Source: Faecalibacter rhinopitheci (GTDB lineage Bacteria > Bacteroidota > Bacteroidia > Flavobacteriales > Weeksellaceae). Taken from it: 60,228 nt of DNA. The translations under genes were made by a program, and so were the position numbers. Shown piece after piece: positions 6,801 through 16,744 of this stretch (positions are counted from its first letter, which is position 1; every line of letters begins with the position of its first letter). Where the stretch lies: positions 1-60,228 of the forward strand of contig NZ_JADGIK010000010.1 of the NCBI RefSeq assembly GCF_015234135.1, read 5' to 3'. The notes under the pieces were generated by a model. It did not search any database and was not told the origin of the DNA. It saw nothing but the letters and a program-made list of their open reading frames with translations.

Positions 6801-7055
6801 TTATTCCTCGATTAATTCTTTTTCAAAAGATTGATTACTTTTTAATTTTTCGATGGCTGAATCCAATCTTGATTCATTGATACGAGAAGATAGTTCGTAA
6901 TTAGTAGCCATTAATGAATTGTATTCTTCTAATGACATTACTACTATACCAGAATCTTTCCCTCTGTTGATGATTAAGGTTTCAAAATTCTTTGAAACTC
7001 TATCTAAATAAGATTTAATATCTTTTCTGAAGTCTGAAACACTTGCTATTAACAT
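6801..7055 (-). CDS. yefM: YefM/Phd family antitoxin
   Basis: Starting at the ATG at 7055 gives an 84-residue protein opening MLIASVSDFRKDIKSYLDRV, the usual N-terminal DNA-binding and dimerisation fold of Phd/YefM. A start at 7091 would add 12 residues not seen in the family and would run through the operator, so I reject it. The middle has GIVVMSLEEYNSL, and the C-terminal half is a charged helix expected to wrap the YoeB toxin. It precedes the toxin gene with no gap, the usual order in which antitoxin and complex autoregulate the operon. Confidence 0.88.
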   Translation of the reverse strand: MLIASVSDFRKDIKSYLDRVSKNFETLIINRGKDSGIVVMSLEEYNSLMATNYELSSRINESRLDSAIEKLKSNQSFEKELIEE

Positions 7056-7068
7056 AATCTTGTATTTT

Positions 7069-7094
7069 ATTATGTACAAAATTAAGTACAATAT
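7069..7094. promoter_or_regulatory. Probable YefM-YoeB operator
   Basis: TGTACA (7073-7078) and GTACAA (7086-7091) form inverted TGTAC/GTACA half-sites just upstream of the antitoxin start. Escherichia coli YefM is known to bind palindromes with a TGTACA core, so this is the expected autoregulatory site. Confidence 0.5.
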
Positions 7095-7099
7095 TTTGA

Positions 7100-7497
7100 T
7101 TTACAAAATCTATTTTAGGTAATGGTGTAATAATAAGTCAATGTTATTCAATATATTGGATTAAAATTAATTCATGAAATCAACAATGTACAATGTGTTA
7201 CTTTTATAAGCGGAGCAAAAAATAATAATTATTCTTTTAAGAAAGCTGGTCTATATTTTTATGAAAATGCTTTCTTAATTGTAGGATTTTTTAAAATTGT
7301 AAAACATAAATTATATAAATCTGCTTTTTTATTTCCGTCAATTTTACTTCAAAAAATATGATGTATCTCGCTCCTACATTGTCTATTAGATTAGAAAATT
7401 AAAATACTTAAAGAAGATACAAGAAGTAAGAAAAGAATGCTTACTACAGCTTTATTATGGGCAAAAAAATTACAAATAGATCTAACCCAACACTTTA
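7100..7497 (+). pseudogene. Possible decayed gene fragment
   Basis: Between the antitoxin and katG no intact gene is visible. One frame reads open from about 7139 to 7361 without an obvious ATG (it includes VTFISGAKNN and GLYFYENAFLIVGFFK). The same frame resumes after two stops as KILKEDTRSKKRMLTTALLW to about 7497. The pieces look protein-like but I recognise no family, and AT-rich spacer can give such frames by chance. Confidence 0.25.
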
Positions 7498-7546
7498 TTG
7501 TTTAGAAAACGTAATGTACTACATACTATAATTTTTGATTATGAAA

Positions 7547-7568
7547 AAAGGAGCCAAAAAGCTCCTTT
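7547..7568 (-). terminator. Terminator of katG
   Basis: AAAGGAGC (7547-7554) and GCTCCTTT (7561-7568) form an 8-bp stem; on the minus strand it is followed by a T run. It lies 30 bp past the katG stop. Confidence 0.75.
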
Positions 7569-7597
7569 ATTTTTATATCTCTTAATTTAATAACAGT

Positions 7598-9877
<2,280 letters not shown>

Positions 9878-10115
9878 TTAATTAGTTCTAATATCTATAA
9901 ATTAAATCAATTTTAAATCAATACTTAATTAATAAAATTGATAGCATGATAAGATTAATAACTTAGTCTTAAAAATCATATGATTAAGTTATGAATATTA
10001 AAATTAGTTTCAAAAAATATCATGTAACTCTTACAATTATTAGCAAAGAAATTACTTTCTATAAAATTGTAAAATTGTCTCTATAAATGATTAATTTTCA
10101 CAATAAACATTATAT

Positions 10116-11018
10116 ATGAATAAAAAATTACTATTTGTTTCTACATTATTTCTATTGATGACAGGAAATATCAAAGCACAATCTAAAATTTCTTTTGAGG
10201 AAGAAGAAAATTATTACTTAGGGTCTATAAAAACTCAGAATGGTTGGGAAATCTATTCGGATGTAGAAGATAATATTGAAATCCCTGAAATACTAGTTAC
10301 AAACGCGCAATTTACAGATGGTAAAAATTCTTTGAAAATAGAAACTAAAGATTCAAATATCTTTATAGGTGCTTTTAAAAACATTACAGCTTCTGCCGAG
10401 AAAATAAAGGTTTCTATGGATGTTTTTGTAGAGGATATATATAAAAATGGATATGGTTCTGAAATTATGTTAACTTTAATTGACCAGAATGACACGAATT
10501 TAGCAACTATAAATCTAGCTTTTGATAATACAGTATGGACAGGTAGCGGAAGTTATGTATATGAAGTAGAAGGTGTAACCTATGCGTCAAATTCATGGCT
10601 AACTATTTCCTATCAAATTGATTTTGAAAACTCTAATATTAATTTTTATTTAAACGATACCTATATATCTTCACAAGAAATAGAAATGGGTGCATCCTTA
10701 ACTGCACTTGATGTTTATATGTTTGATATGGGAACACAATTTTATGTAGATAATATTAGCATAGAAAGTTTGCTAGAAACTTCTAGTATTTCGTCTCAAC
10801 AAAAAAAGATTGAAATATTTCCTAATCCCGTATCAGATATTTTAAACATAAAAACAAAAGATGATATTAAAGTGATAGAAGTATATGATATATCGGGGAA
10901 AAAGCTAATTACTACAACAGATAAAGTTTTAAATGTTCATAGCTTACCTAAAGGGAGTTATGTTGTAAAAATTATAACTGATAAAGAAACAACTGTGAAA
11001 AAGTTCATTAAAAAATAA
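10116..11018 (+). CDS. Secreted protein with T9SS type A sorting domain
   Basis: Residues 1-22 form a signal peptide ending at IKAQ. The body (about 25-220) is beta-rich and resembles a jelly-roll, concanavalin-like domain, with paired segments such as FYLNDTYISSQ and DVYMFDMGTQFYVDNISI. The last ~70 residues are a type IX secretion sorting domain: IFPNPVSDILNI, then VYDISGKKL, then LPKGSYVVKI and a final KKFIKK. Such proteins cross the outer membrane through the T9SS and are released or anchored at the surface. The ligand or substrate is unknown. It is a single gene sharing a bidirectional terminator with aguA. Confidence 0.85.
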   Translation: MNKKLLFVSTLFLLMTGNIKAQSKISFEEEENYYLGSIKTQNGWEIYSDVEDNIEIPEILVTNAQFTDGKNSLKIETKDSNIFIGAFKNITASAEKIKVSMDVFVEDIYKNGYGSEIMLTLIDQNDTNLATINLAFDNTVWTGSGSYVYEVEGVTYASNSWLTISYQIDFENSNINFYLNDTYISSQEIEMGASLTALDVYMFDMGTQFYVDNISIESLLETSSISSQQKKIEIFPNPVSDILNIKTKDDIKVIEVYDISGKKLITTTDKVLNVHSLPKGSYVVKIITDKETTVKKFIKK

Positions 11019-11096
11019 TTTTATAGATAATCAACTTTTCAATATAGAATAAAAGTCCAGAATATTTTTTTGGATCTGATTTATTTAAATTTTAAT

Positions 11097-11130
11097 AAAA
11101 ATATCCGATACTAAAGTATCGGATATTTTT
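11097..11130. terminator. Bidirectional terminator
   Basis: A perfect 15-bp stem (11097-11111 with 11116-11130) has a TAAA loop and A/T runs on both sides. It sits between the convergent T9SS-cargo gene and aguA. Confidence 0.85.
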
Positions 11131-11134
11131 ATTA

Positions 11135-12196
11135 TTAAATTTTTGGTTCTTGTTGACTTAAACAGTGGAAAGATCCTAATCCCCAAATGATGTCCGTTGA
11201 ATCTATTCCAACGACTTGACGATCTGGGAAACATTTTTGGATGATTTCTAAAGCCACCTCATCTTTTGCACAACGATAAGTTGGGACAATCACCGATTTA
11301 TTGGCAATGTAGAAATTCGCATAAGACGCCGGTAAACGCTCGCCTTCGCAGTAAACGCCATCAGGCATTGGTAATTCGATAATATTTAACGAGCGACCAT
11401 CTTCCAATTTCATTTCTTGTAATTGACGAAGATTAACTTGTAATAACTCATAGTTATCATCATTTTCATCTTCTTCTACAACCGTTAAAACTGTATCTTC
11501 ATTCACGAAACGAATTGTATCATCGATATGACCATCCGTATCATCACCAACGATTCCGTCTTCCACCCAAAGAATTTGAGAAACACCATAGTAATTTCTT
11601 AAGAATTCTTCGATTTGTTGTTGCGAATAGTCTGGATTACGGTTCTCGTTTAATAAACATGATTTAGACGTCATCAATGTATTTTTTCCATTGAATTCGA
11701 CTGAACCACCTTCCATGATAATTCCTGGGTAGAAAACTGGAAGATTAAATGCTTCTCCAATTTTAGTTGGAATCACATCATCATTTTCGAATGGTGGATA
11801 TTTTCCTCCCCACGCATTGAATCCCCAATCCACAATTACTTTTTGATTTTCAGCATTTTCATTATTTACTAAGAAAGCTGGTCCGTGATCACGACACCAT
11901 GCATCATTAGTTTCGAAAAAGTAAAACTCGACTTGCGATAAATCAGCATCTGTTTTTTCGATGTACGATAAAGCAAAGGCTTTCATTTCCTCATCTTTTA
12001 CATTGATGCGAACTTTTTCACCTTTCGATAATTCAGCAATAAATTGTGCGTATGCTGGATAAATTAGGTGAATACGATCTGGCCAAGATTCCTCTTTATG
12101 AGGCCAAGATAACCACGTTGCTTCGTGTTCTTCCCATTCCGCAGGGAAACGGTATCCTAAATCTTTAGGAAATTTTGTTGTATCTAATGTGTTCAA
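11135..12196 (-). CDS. aguA: Agmatine deiminase
   Basis: A 353-residue enzyme converting agmatine to N-carbamoylputrescine and ammonia, the second-to-last step of the arginine-decarboxylase route to putrescine. It has the guanidine-modifying fold with substrate-binding GGSVEFNGK, catalytic acids and His in DDTDGHIDDTIRF, and nucleophile Cys345 in GSFHCLSQQEP near the C-terminus. It begins FPAEWEEHEATWLSWPH, typical of the family. It is the third gene of a minus-strand set with aguB, whose product uses its reaction product, but a metallo-beta-lactamase gene is interposed. Cytoplasmic; length is normal. Confidence 0.96.
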   Translation of the reverse strand: MNTLDTTKFPKDLGYRFPAEWEEHEATWLSWPHKEESWPDRIHLIYPAYAQFIAELSKGEKVRINVKDEEMKAFALSYIEKTDADLSQVEFYFFETNDAWCRDHGPAFLVNNENAENQKVIVDWGFNAWGGKYPPFENDDVIPTKIGEAFNLPVFYPGIIMEGGSVEFNGKNTLMTSKSCLLNENRNPDYSQQQIEEFLRNYYGVSQILWVEDGIVGDDTDGHIDDTIRFVNEDTVLTVVEEDENDDNYELLQVNLRQLQEMKLEDGRSLNIIELPMPDGVYCEGERLPASYANFYIANKSVIVPTYRCAKDEVALEIIQKCFPDRQVVGIDSTDIIWGLGSFHCLSQQEPKI

Positions 12197-12197
12197 T

Positions 12198-12938
12198 TTA
12201 ATTCTGTTTTAAAAGTTGTAAGGTATGTTCTAAATGACCTTGGGTTTTCCAATTATCGTGTCCAGCAATTACCAATTTAATTTTTGGATGGTGATGCATG
12301 ATTTTTTGAATTGTATTTAGCCAAGCGTTCACATCAGCTTCTCCAATATATCCTAAATCCGTAGCCTCAGTACTTTTTACTAAACAACCACCATTTAAGA
12401 TTTGATATTTCGGTAACCAAACTACCGTATTGTCAGCAGTATGTCCTTTTCCAAAATATTCAATAACGAAACGCTCACCTCCTATTTTATAGGTTTTCCC
12501 TAATTCAATTTCATGTGTTGCAACAGCTTTATTATTTGTTTTTAAAATCGCATTGGTTTCTTTTGTTGCATAAGTCGGAATTCCGATTTGATTGTAAAAA
12601 GCAAAACCTCCTGCGCGATCTTCGTGCGAATGAGATGCAAAAACTGCAATTACTGGTAAATGATGACGAAGTTGAATTGAATCTAAAATCGGTTGATATT
12701 GGGAGTTGTCCCAAGGCGTATCAAACAAAACAATTCCTTTTTTTGTAACTAAATACATGCCATTAGCCGCATATTGCTTGCCATTGAATGTATTAAAAGT
12801 GGTATGAACAAAAACCTTTGGATGAATCTGTTCAATGATTAAAGGTGCTCGTTGTGCATATAAAAATGTACTGAATAGGAAGAATATTCCTATCCAATAC
12901 ATTTTAAGATATTGTATGTTGAAATTAATCTTCATCAA
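12198..12938 (-). CDS. bla: Subclass B1 metallo-beta-lactamase (EBR/IND-like)
   Basis: A periplasmic zinc enzyme that hydrolyses beta-lactams, including carbapenems in related members. Ligands are complete: His103, His105 and Asp107 in SHSHEDRAGG, His166 in GKGHTADN, Cys185 in GGCLVKS and His227 in AGHDNW; Lys188 is the substrate-carboxylate lysine. GYIGEADVNAW is typical of the flavobacterial EBR/IND group. Opening at 12938 overlaps the aguB stop by 14 nt; starting at Met13 (12902) gives 234 residues with a compact signal peptide ending at LYAQ, equally plausible. It lies inside the aguB-aguA polyamine operon, so it is likely co-transcribed and chromosomal rather than cassette-borne. Assignment to EBR is inference. 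Confidence 0.92.
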   Translation of the reverse strand: MMKINFNIQYLKMYWIGIFFLFSTFLYAQRAPLIIEQIHPKVFVHTTFNTFNGKQYAANGMYLVTKKGIVLFDTPWDNSQYQPILDSIQLRHHLPVIAVFASHSHEDRAGGFAFYNQIGIPTYATKETNAILKTNNKAVATHEIELGKTYKIGGERFVIEYFGKGHTADNTVVWLPKYQILNGGCLVKSTEATDLGYIGEADVNAWLNTIQKIMHHHPKIKLVIAGHDNWKTQGHLEHTLQLLKQN

Positions 12939-13800
12939 TAAAACGCTTCGTAATCGGAGCGTATGTTTCGATACGACGATCTCTTAAGAAAGGCCAGTGC
13001 TTACGGAAATAATCAGATTCGTTTAAATCTAATTCAACCACTTCAGTTTCTTCCTTATCATGCGTTGCTAAATATAAAAGTTTCCCTTGTGCATTTGTTG
13101 CGAAAGAACCACCCCAAAATTTCATTGCACCATCTTGTTCAAAACCAACACGGTTCACTGAAATGACAGGAACACCATTGGCTACTGCATGTGAACGTTG
13201 TATCGTTTGCCAAGCGTTGTATTGATCTTGGTTTGTTTCTTCGTCTTGCGTAGTATCCCAACCAATAGCAGTTGGGTAGAATAAAATATCAGCACCCATT
13301 AATGCTGTAATACGAGAAGCTTCTGGATACCATTGATCCCAACAAATTAAAACACCCACTTTACCAAACTTCGTATTGAATACTTTGTATCCTAAATCAC
13401 CTGGTGTAAAGTAGAATTTTTCGTAGAATGCTGGATCATCTGGAATGTGCATTTTGCGGTATTTTCCTAGATACTCACCATCAGCATCTAAAATTGCTGT
13501 TGTATTATGGTATAACCCTTGTGCACGTTTTTCGAATAAAGAGGCTATAATTACAACTCCTAATTCTTTTGCTACGACAGATAGGGCATCTGTTGATGGT
13601 CCAGGAATAGCTTCTGCTAAATCGAAGTTATCGTAATCTTCGACATCACAAAAATATAATGATGTAAATAATTCTTGTAAACATACGATTTGAGCTCCTT
13701 TCGCTGCTGCTACTCTTACTTGCTCTATCGCTTTATTTAAATTTTCTTGTTTGTCCTTAGTACAAGTCATTTGTACCATTCCAACTTTAACTTTTGCCAT
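12925..13800 (-). CDS. aguB: N-carbamoylputrescine amidase
   Basis: A 291-residue nitrilase-superfamily hydrolase that turns N-carbamoylputrescine into putrescine, ammonia and carbon dioxide. The Glu-Lys-Cys triad is visible as Glu43 in LQELF, Lys116 in KYRKMHIPDD and nucleophile Cys153 in GVLICWDQWYPE. The family marker HAVANGVPVISVNRVG and the C-terminal RRIETY are present. It is the first gene of the operon with the metallo-beta-lactamase and aguA; all three are tightly packed. A -7-like box lies about 38 bp upstream. Cytoplasmic. Confidence 0.95.
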   Translation of the reverse strand: MAKVKVGMVQMTCTKDKQENLNKAIEQVRVAAAKGAQIVCLQELFTSLYFCDVEDYDNFDLAEAIPGPSTDALSVVAKELGVVIIASLFEKRAQGLYHNTTAILDADGEYLGKYRKMHIPDDPAFYEKFYFTPGDLGYKVFNTKFGKVGVLICWDQWYPEASRITALMGADILFYPTAIGWDTTQDEETNQDQYNAWQTIQRSHAVANGVPVISVNRVGFEQDGAMKFWGGSFATNAQGKLLYLATHDKEETEVVELDLNESDYFRKHWPFLRDRRIETYAPITKRFIDED

Positions 13801-13837
13801 TAACGAAAACTTATAGGATTGATTTAAATATAAAGTA

Positions 13838-13845
13838 CAAAAATA
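13838..13845 (-). promoter_or_regulatory. Probable -7 box of the aguB-bla-aguA operon
   Basis: On the minus strand this reads TATTTTTG, matching TAnnTTTG, 38 bp before the aguB ATG. No convincing -33 TTG was found at the usual distance. Confidence 0.4.
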
Positions 13846-14046
13846 GTGATATTCTTTAATATTAAATACAACAAAAATTTTAATTGCGAGGTTAAAATCT
13901 TGCTGATAATTCTTTAAAAACGATAAAAAATCGGAATTAAATCCATTTAAAATCTATAATTTAAGATAATATTAAGTTTTATTTCTTAATGTTTCAATTG
14001 AAATTGAATAATTTAGCCCTCAGTTTGAAAAAATTAAAAATTAATA

Positions 14047-14736
14047 ATGAGAAATTTAATACTAACATTATCACTTTTAGGCAGTTCTTATCTGATGGCT
14101 CAAACTGAAGCTACTTTCATATCTAATAATTCTTTACCTAGCTCTGGTGTGTCTGTAATAGAATCTGAGAAAACGGAAACCATTACAGAAACAACTGAAG
14201 TTAAGAAAATCACTTATCACGATCATGTTTTTGAGGCACAGTCATTTAACATTCCTATCATTGAAAATAATGAACAAATGGATTCGTTGATATTAGCTAA
14301 TCAACTTATACCAGTACCCGAAGATGGCGAAGGGTATATGATTCAAAAATTAACCCATAGTAGAGCATTCTTAAATCAGGATGCATTTTTACTTCTAAAA
14401 GATATTTCTAATCAATTTTATGCAGAAACTAATCATAAGCTAAGCATATCATCACTCACTAGAACTATTGAAAGTCAAAATAAATTGAGAAGAGTTAATA
14501 GTAATGCTACAAAAGGCGAAAGTTCTCATAGCTACGGTGCTTCTTTTGATATATCATATTCTAAATACGGTGAAAAATCAGGAAGAAATTATGCTAATGA
14601 ACGAGTGGTGCAAGCATTACTGGATCGGTTAGTAGAAGAAGGTAAAATTTATTATATAAAAGAACGAAGACAACCTTGCTTTCATGTAACTGTAAGAAAT
14701 ACAAAAATAGATTTCAAAAATATGGTGAAATCCTAA
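14047..14736 (+). CDS. Secreted DUF5715 family protein, M15-peptidase-like (copy 1)
   Basis: A 229-residue exported protein with a signal peptide ending near SYLMAQ. The C-terminal ~150 residues resemble zinc D-Ala-D-Ala-type carboxypeptidases (the LAS/M15 fold): SSLTRT, then SSHSYGASFDIS with the metal-ligand spacing H-x(6)-D, and a final His in CFHVTVRN. The fold suggests trimming of peptidoglycan peptides in the periplasm, but DUF5715 members are not well characterised. A paralog follows at 14843 in the same orientation after a terminator. Residues 20-90 are a variable, Thr/Glu-rich linker absent from the second copy. Confidence 0.75.
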   Translation: MRNLILTLSLLGSSYLMAQTEATFISNNSLPSSGVSVIESEKTETITETTEVKKITYHDHVFEAQSFNIPIIENNEQMDSLILANQLIPVPEDGEGYMIQKLTHSRAFLNQDAFLLLKDISNQFYAETNHKLSISSLTRTIESQNKLRRVNSNATKGESSHSYGASFDISYSKYGEKSGRNYANERVVQALLDRLVEEGKIYYIKERRQPCFHVTVRNTKIDFKNMVKS

Positions 14737-14741
14737 ACTCT

Positions 14742-14764
14742 AAATCCTACAAAATGTAGGATTT
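14742..14764 (+). terminator. Terminator between the two DUF5715 genes
   Basis: AAATCCTAC (14742-14750) and GTAGGATTT (14756-14764) form a stem, followed by a T run. Confidence 0.75.
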
Positions 14765-14830
14765 TTTTTGTATTTTAAAATTTAGAATAAAAATATTGTC
14801 AAAATTATACCCTATAAAAGGCTAGAAACT

Positions 14831-14838
14831 TATTTTTG
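14831..14838 (+). promoter_or_regulatory. Probable -7 box of the second DUF5715 gene
   Basis: TATTTTTG followed by C fits the flavobacterial -7 consensus, only 4 nt before the ATG at 14843. The resulting transcript would be nearly leaderless. A terminator upstream supports a separate promoter. Confidence 0.4.
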
Positions 14839-14842
14839 CATC

Positions 14843-15430
14843 ATGCTTAGGAATACATTTTACACATTAATACTATTTGTATCAGGAACTAGTATAACTT
14901 TTTCGCAAGGAAGAAAAGTAATTCCTCCTACTGCCGAATATATAAAACATTTAGAAGCAGCAAAATCTCATGGTACTACACTTATAAAAGATAAAAAACA
15001 ACTTGATAAATATGTTTCTAAAGGAAAATTAGTCTCTGTAAAACAACGAGGTTATGGGTTTAGAGTAACAGATTTAACACATAGTCATCGCTATTTAACT
15101 CCTAGAGCAAATCAAACTTTGAGAGATATAGCACGTGAATTTGTGAAAACAACAGGGCAAAATTTCTTTGTAGTAACTTCCCTTACTCGCACATTACATG
15201 ATCAAGATCGATTAAGAGGTGTCAATGGAAATGCATCATCTAATGACAGTGCGCATAATTATGGGGCATCTTTCGACATATCTTATATCCGATTTAATCA
15301 TAAAATAGGTCAAAATTCTAAACTTGATAGAGATCTTAACAATATTTTAAAATCTTTTCAAAATTCAGGACGAATATATTATGTAAAAGAGAAACAAAGT
15401 AGTTGCTACCATATTGTAGTTCGTCGCTAA
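14843..15430 (+). CDS. Secreted DUF5715 family protein, M15-peptidase-like (copy 2)
   Basis: A 195-residue paralog of the preceding gene. Signal peptide 1-21 ends at TFSQ. It keeps the same block: LTHSHRYLTPRANQTLRDIA, TSLTRTLHDQDRLRG, SAHNYGASFDIS with the H-x(6)-D metal-ligand spacing, and CYHIVVRR with the last His. All putative zinc ligands are intact in both copies, so neither looks dead. It lacks the long Thr/Glu-rich linker of copy 1. Periplasmic peptidoglycan peptidase activity is inferred from the fold. Tandem location with separate regulatory signals suggests duplication followed by regulatory divergence. Confidence 0.75.
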   Translation: MLRNTFYTLILFVSGTSITFSQGRKVIPPTAEYIKHLEAAKSHGTTLIKDKKQLDKYVSKGKLVSVKQRGYGFRVTDLTHSHRYLTPRANQTLRDIAREFVKTTGQNFFVVTSLTRTLHDQDRLRGVNGNASSNDSAHNYGASFDISYIRFNHKIGQNSKLDRDLNNILKSFQNSGRIYYVKEKQSSCYHIVVRR

Positions 15431-15465
15431 AATTTGTATTTTTCGATAGCCAATTTTATGTACGT

Positions 15466-15816
15466 ATGAATATTGAAGAATTAAGAGAATTTTGTTTGAG
15501 TTTACCATTTGTGGAAGAAAAGTTTCCATTTGACCAAACAACATTGGTCATCTATATTGCAGGTAAAATGTTTTGTTTAACTGACATTAGAGAATTTAAT
15601 CGTGTAAATGTTAAATGTGATCCAAGTAATGCAATCGATTTTAGAGAAAACTACCAAGCTGTGTTACCAGGCTATCATATGAATAAGAAACATTGGAACA
15701 CAATTATAATCAACCAAGATGCAAAGGATGCATTAATTTATCAATGGATTAAAGATTCTTATAATTTAGTTATACTTACGCTTCCCAAATCAAAAAGACC
15801 AAATTTAATCTTATAA
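15466..15816 (+). CDS. MmcQ/YjbR family protein
   Basis: A 116-residue small cytoplasmic protein of the MmcQ/YjbR (CyaY-like, double-wing DNA-binding) family. Visible family features are the opening LREFCLSLPFVEEKFPF, the central KMFCLTDI, the CDP segment and the end HMNKKHWNTI with WIKDSYNLV. The ATG at 15466 gives the family length; an upstream start at 15403 would add 21 residues that overlap the preceding gene, so I reject it. Function is not established for the family. It is followed by a strong terminator. Confidence 0.85.
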   Translation: MNIEELREFCLSLPFVEEKFPFDQTTLVIYIAGKMFCLTDIREFNRVNVKCDPSNAIDFRENYQAVLPGYHMNKKHWNTIIINQDAKDALIYQWIKDSYNLVILTLPKSKRPNLIL

Positions 15817-15844
15817 AAAAAGCAGAATAAAAATTCTGCTTTTT
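15817..15844. terminator. Bidirectional terminator
   Basis: A 12-bp stem (15817-15828 with 15833-15844) with an AAAA loop lies between the convergent MmcQ/YjbR gene and the gene ending at 15846. Confidence 0.85.
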
Positions 15845-15845
15845 G

Positions 15846-16172
15846 TTATTCATTTATTTCTTTTTCTTGCGCTAATTTACTAAATAACGCAATTCTTGCT
15901 TGCTCGTTTATTGGATAAAAAATGCTTAAATATAAGCGCTCGTCAATAACATATTTTATTGCACAATGAATATTCTCTTTAGTTAATCTTTCAACAAAAA
16001 GCGTGTTTGTGAAAATTGATAATGAATTTTCTTTAAAAATTTCTTGCGCTCTTTTATACGTTATAAACGTTACATGAAATTTTGTATAGTGCGATTCAAT
16101 ATGCACAATCACATCAACCTCATCATTGATTGGATCATAAATTGGATGTAGAATAGTAGATTTAAATTCCAT
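15846..16172 (-). CDS. Hypothetical protein, 108 aa
   Basis: I do not recognise this family. It is a small soluble protein with alternating beta-type segments (DEVDVIVHIESHY, FHVTFITYK) and a helical C-terminus, without signal peptide or membrane segment. Its start overlaps the stop of the carbonic-anhydrase-like gene by one base, so it is co-translated with it. The coupling suggests a related task but gives no function. Confidence 0.7.
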   Translation of the reverse strand: MEFKSTILHPIYDPINDEVDVIVHIESHYTKFHVTFITYKRAQEIFKENSLSIFTNTLFVERLTKENIHCAIKYVIDERLYLSIFYPINEQARIALFSKLAQEKEINE

Positions 16173-16684
16173 TATTTATACCAGCTACTGTACATTAAAT
16201 AATTATTTGCAATACGCTCTATTTCGCCTTCTTTTAAACTTTGTGGAACATCTTTCACTTTTTTTGCTGGTACTCCTGCCCAAAGTTCACCTTCCTTTAC
16301 ATGTGTACCTTTCGTAATTACAGCTCCTGCAGCAATTAAAGAATTAGATTCAATTATACAATCGTCCATCACAATTGCTCCCATTCCTATTAATACATTA
16401 TCATGAATTGTACATCCATGCACAATTGCATTGTGACCAATAGACACGTTATTTCCTATTGTTGTAGGTGACTTTTGATACGTTGCATGTATAGTCGCAT
16501 TATCTTGTATATTAACTTTATTTCCCATTTTGATGTAATGCACATCTCCACGAATAACGGCAGAGAACCAAATAGAACAATCGTTTCCCATTTGTACATC
16601 ACCAACGATAACTGCATTTTCTGCAATAAAGCAATTTTCACCCATCTGAGGATGCTTCCCATTTAATTCTTTAATAATAGCCAT
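16172..16684 (-). CDS. Gamma carbonic anhydrase family protein
   Basis: A 170-residue left-handed beta-helix trimer of the gamma carbonic anhydrase/YrdA group, built from hexapeptide repeats such as IGNNVS, IGHNAI, IGMGAI. Candidate metal ligands are His66 in ATIHATY and His84 and His89 in SIGHNAIVHG, all present; Arg45 and Asp47 in VIRGDVHYI are also conserved. The C-terminal helix ends NNYLMYSSWYK. Carbonic anhydrase activity is unproven for many members of this group. It is first in a two-gene unit and diverges from the Nfu-type gene. Confidence 0.9.
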   Translation of the reverse strand: MAIIKELNGKHPQMGENCFIAENAVIVGDVQMGNDCSIWFSAVIRGDVHYIKMGNKVNIQDNATIHATYQKSPTTIGNNVSIGHNAIVHGCTIHDNVLIGMGAIVMDDCIIESNSLIAAGAVITKGTHVKEGELWAGVPAKKVKDVPQSLKEGEIERIANNYLMYSSWYK

Positions 16685-16728
16685 CTAAAAATTTATAATT
16701 ATTGGGCAAAATATACAACTAAATCAAC

Positions 16729-16736
16729 TAAATTTG
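16729..16736 (+). promoter_or_regulatory. Probable -7 box of the Nfu/NifU gene
   Basis: TAAATTTG followed by C matches the flavobacterial -7 consensus, 9 nt before the ATG. A TTG at 16702-16704 lies 24 nt upstream, slightly long for the -33 element. Confidence 0.45.
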
Positions 16737-16744
16737 CTGTTATT

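Noticed and set aside
9988-10086. Short 32-codon frame upstream of the T9SS-cargo gene
   Set aside because: No recognisable features; AT-rich sequence of this composition yields such frames by chance.
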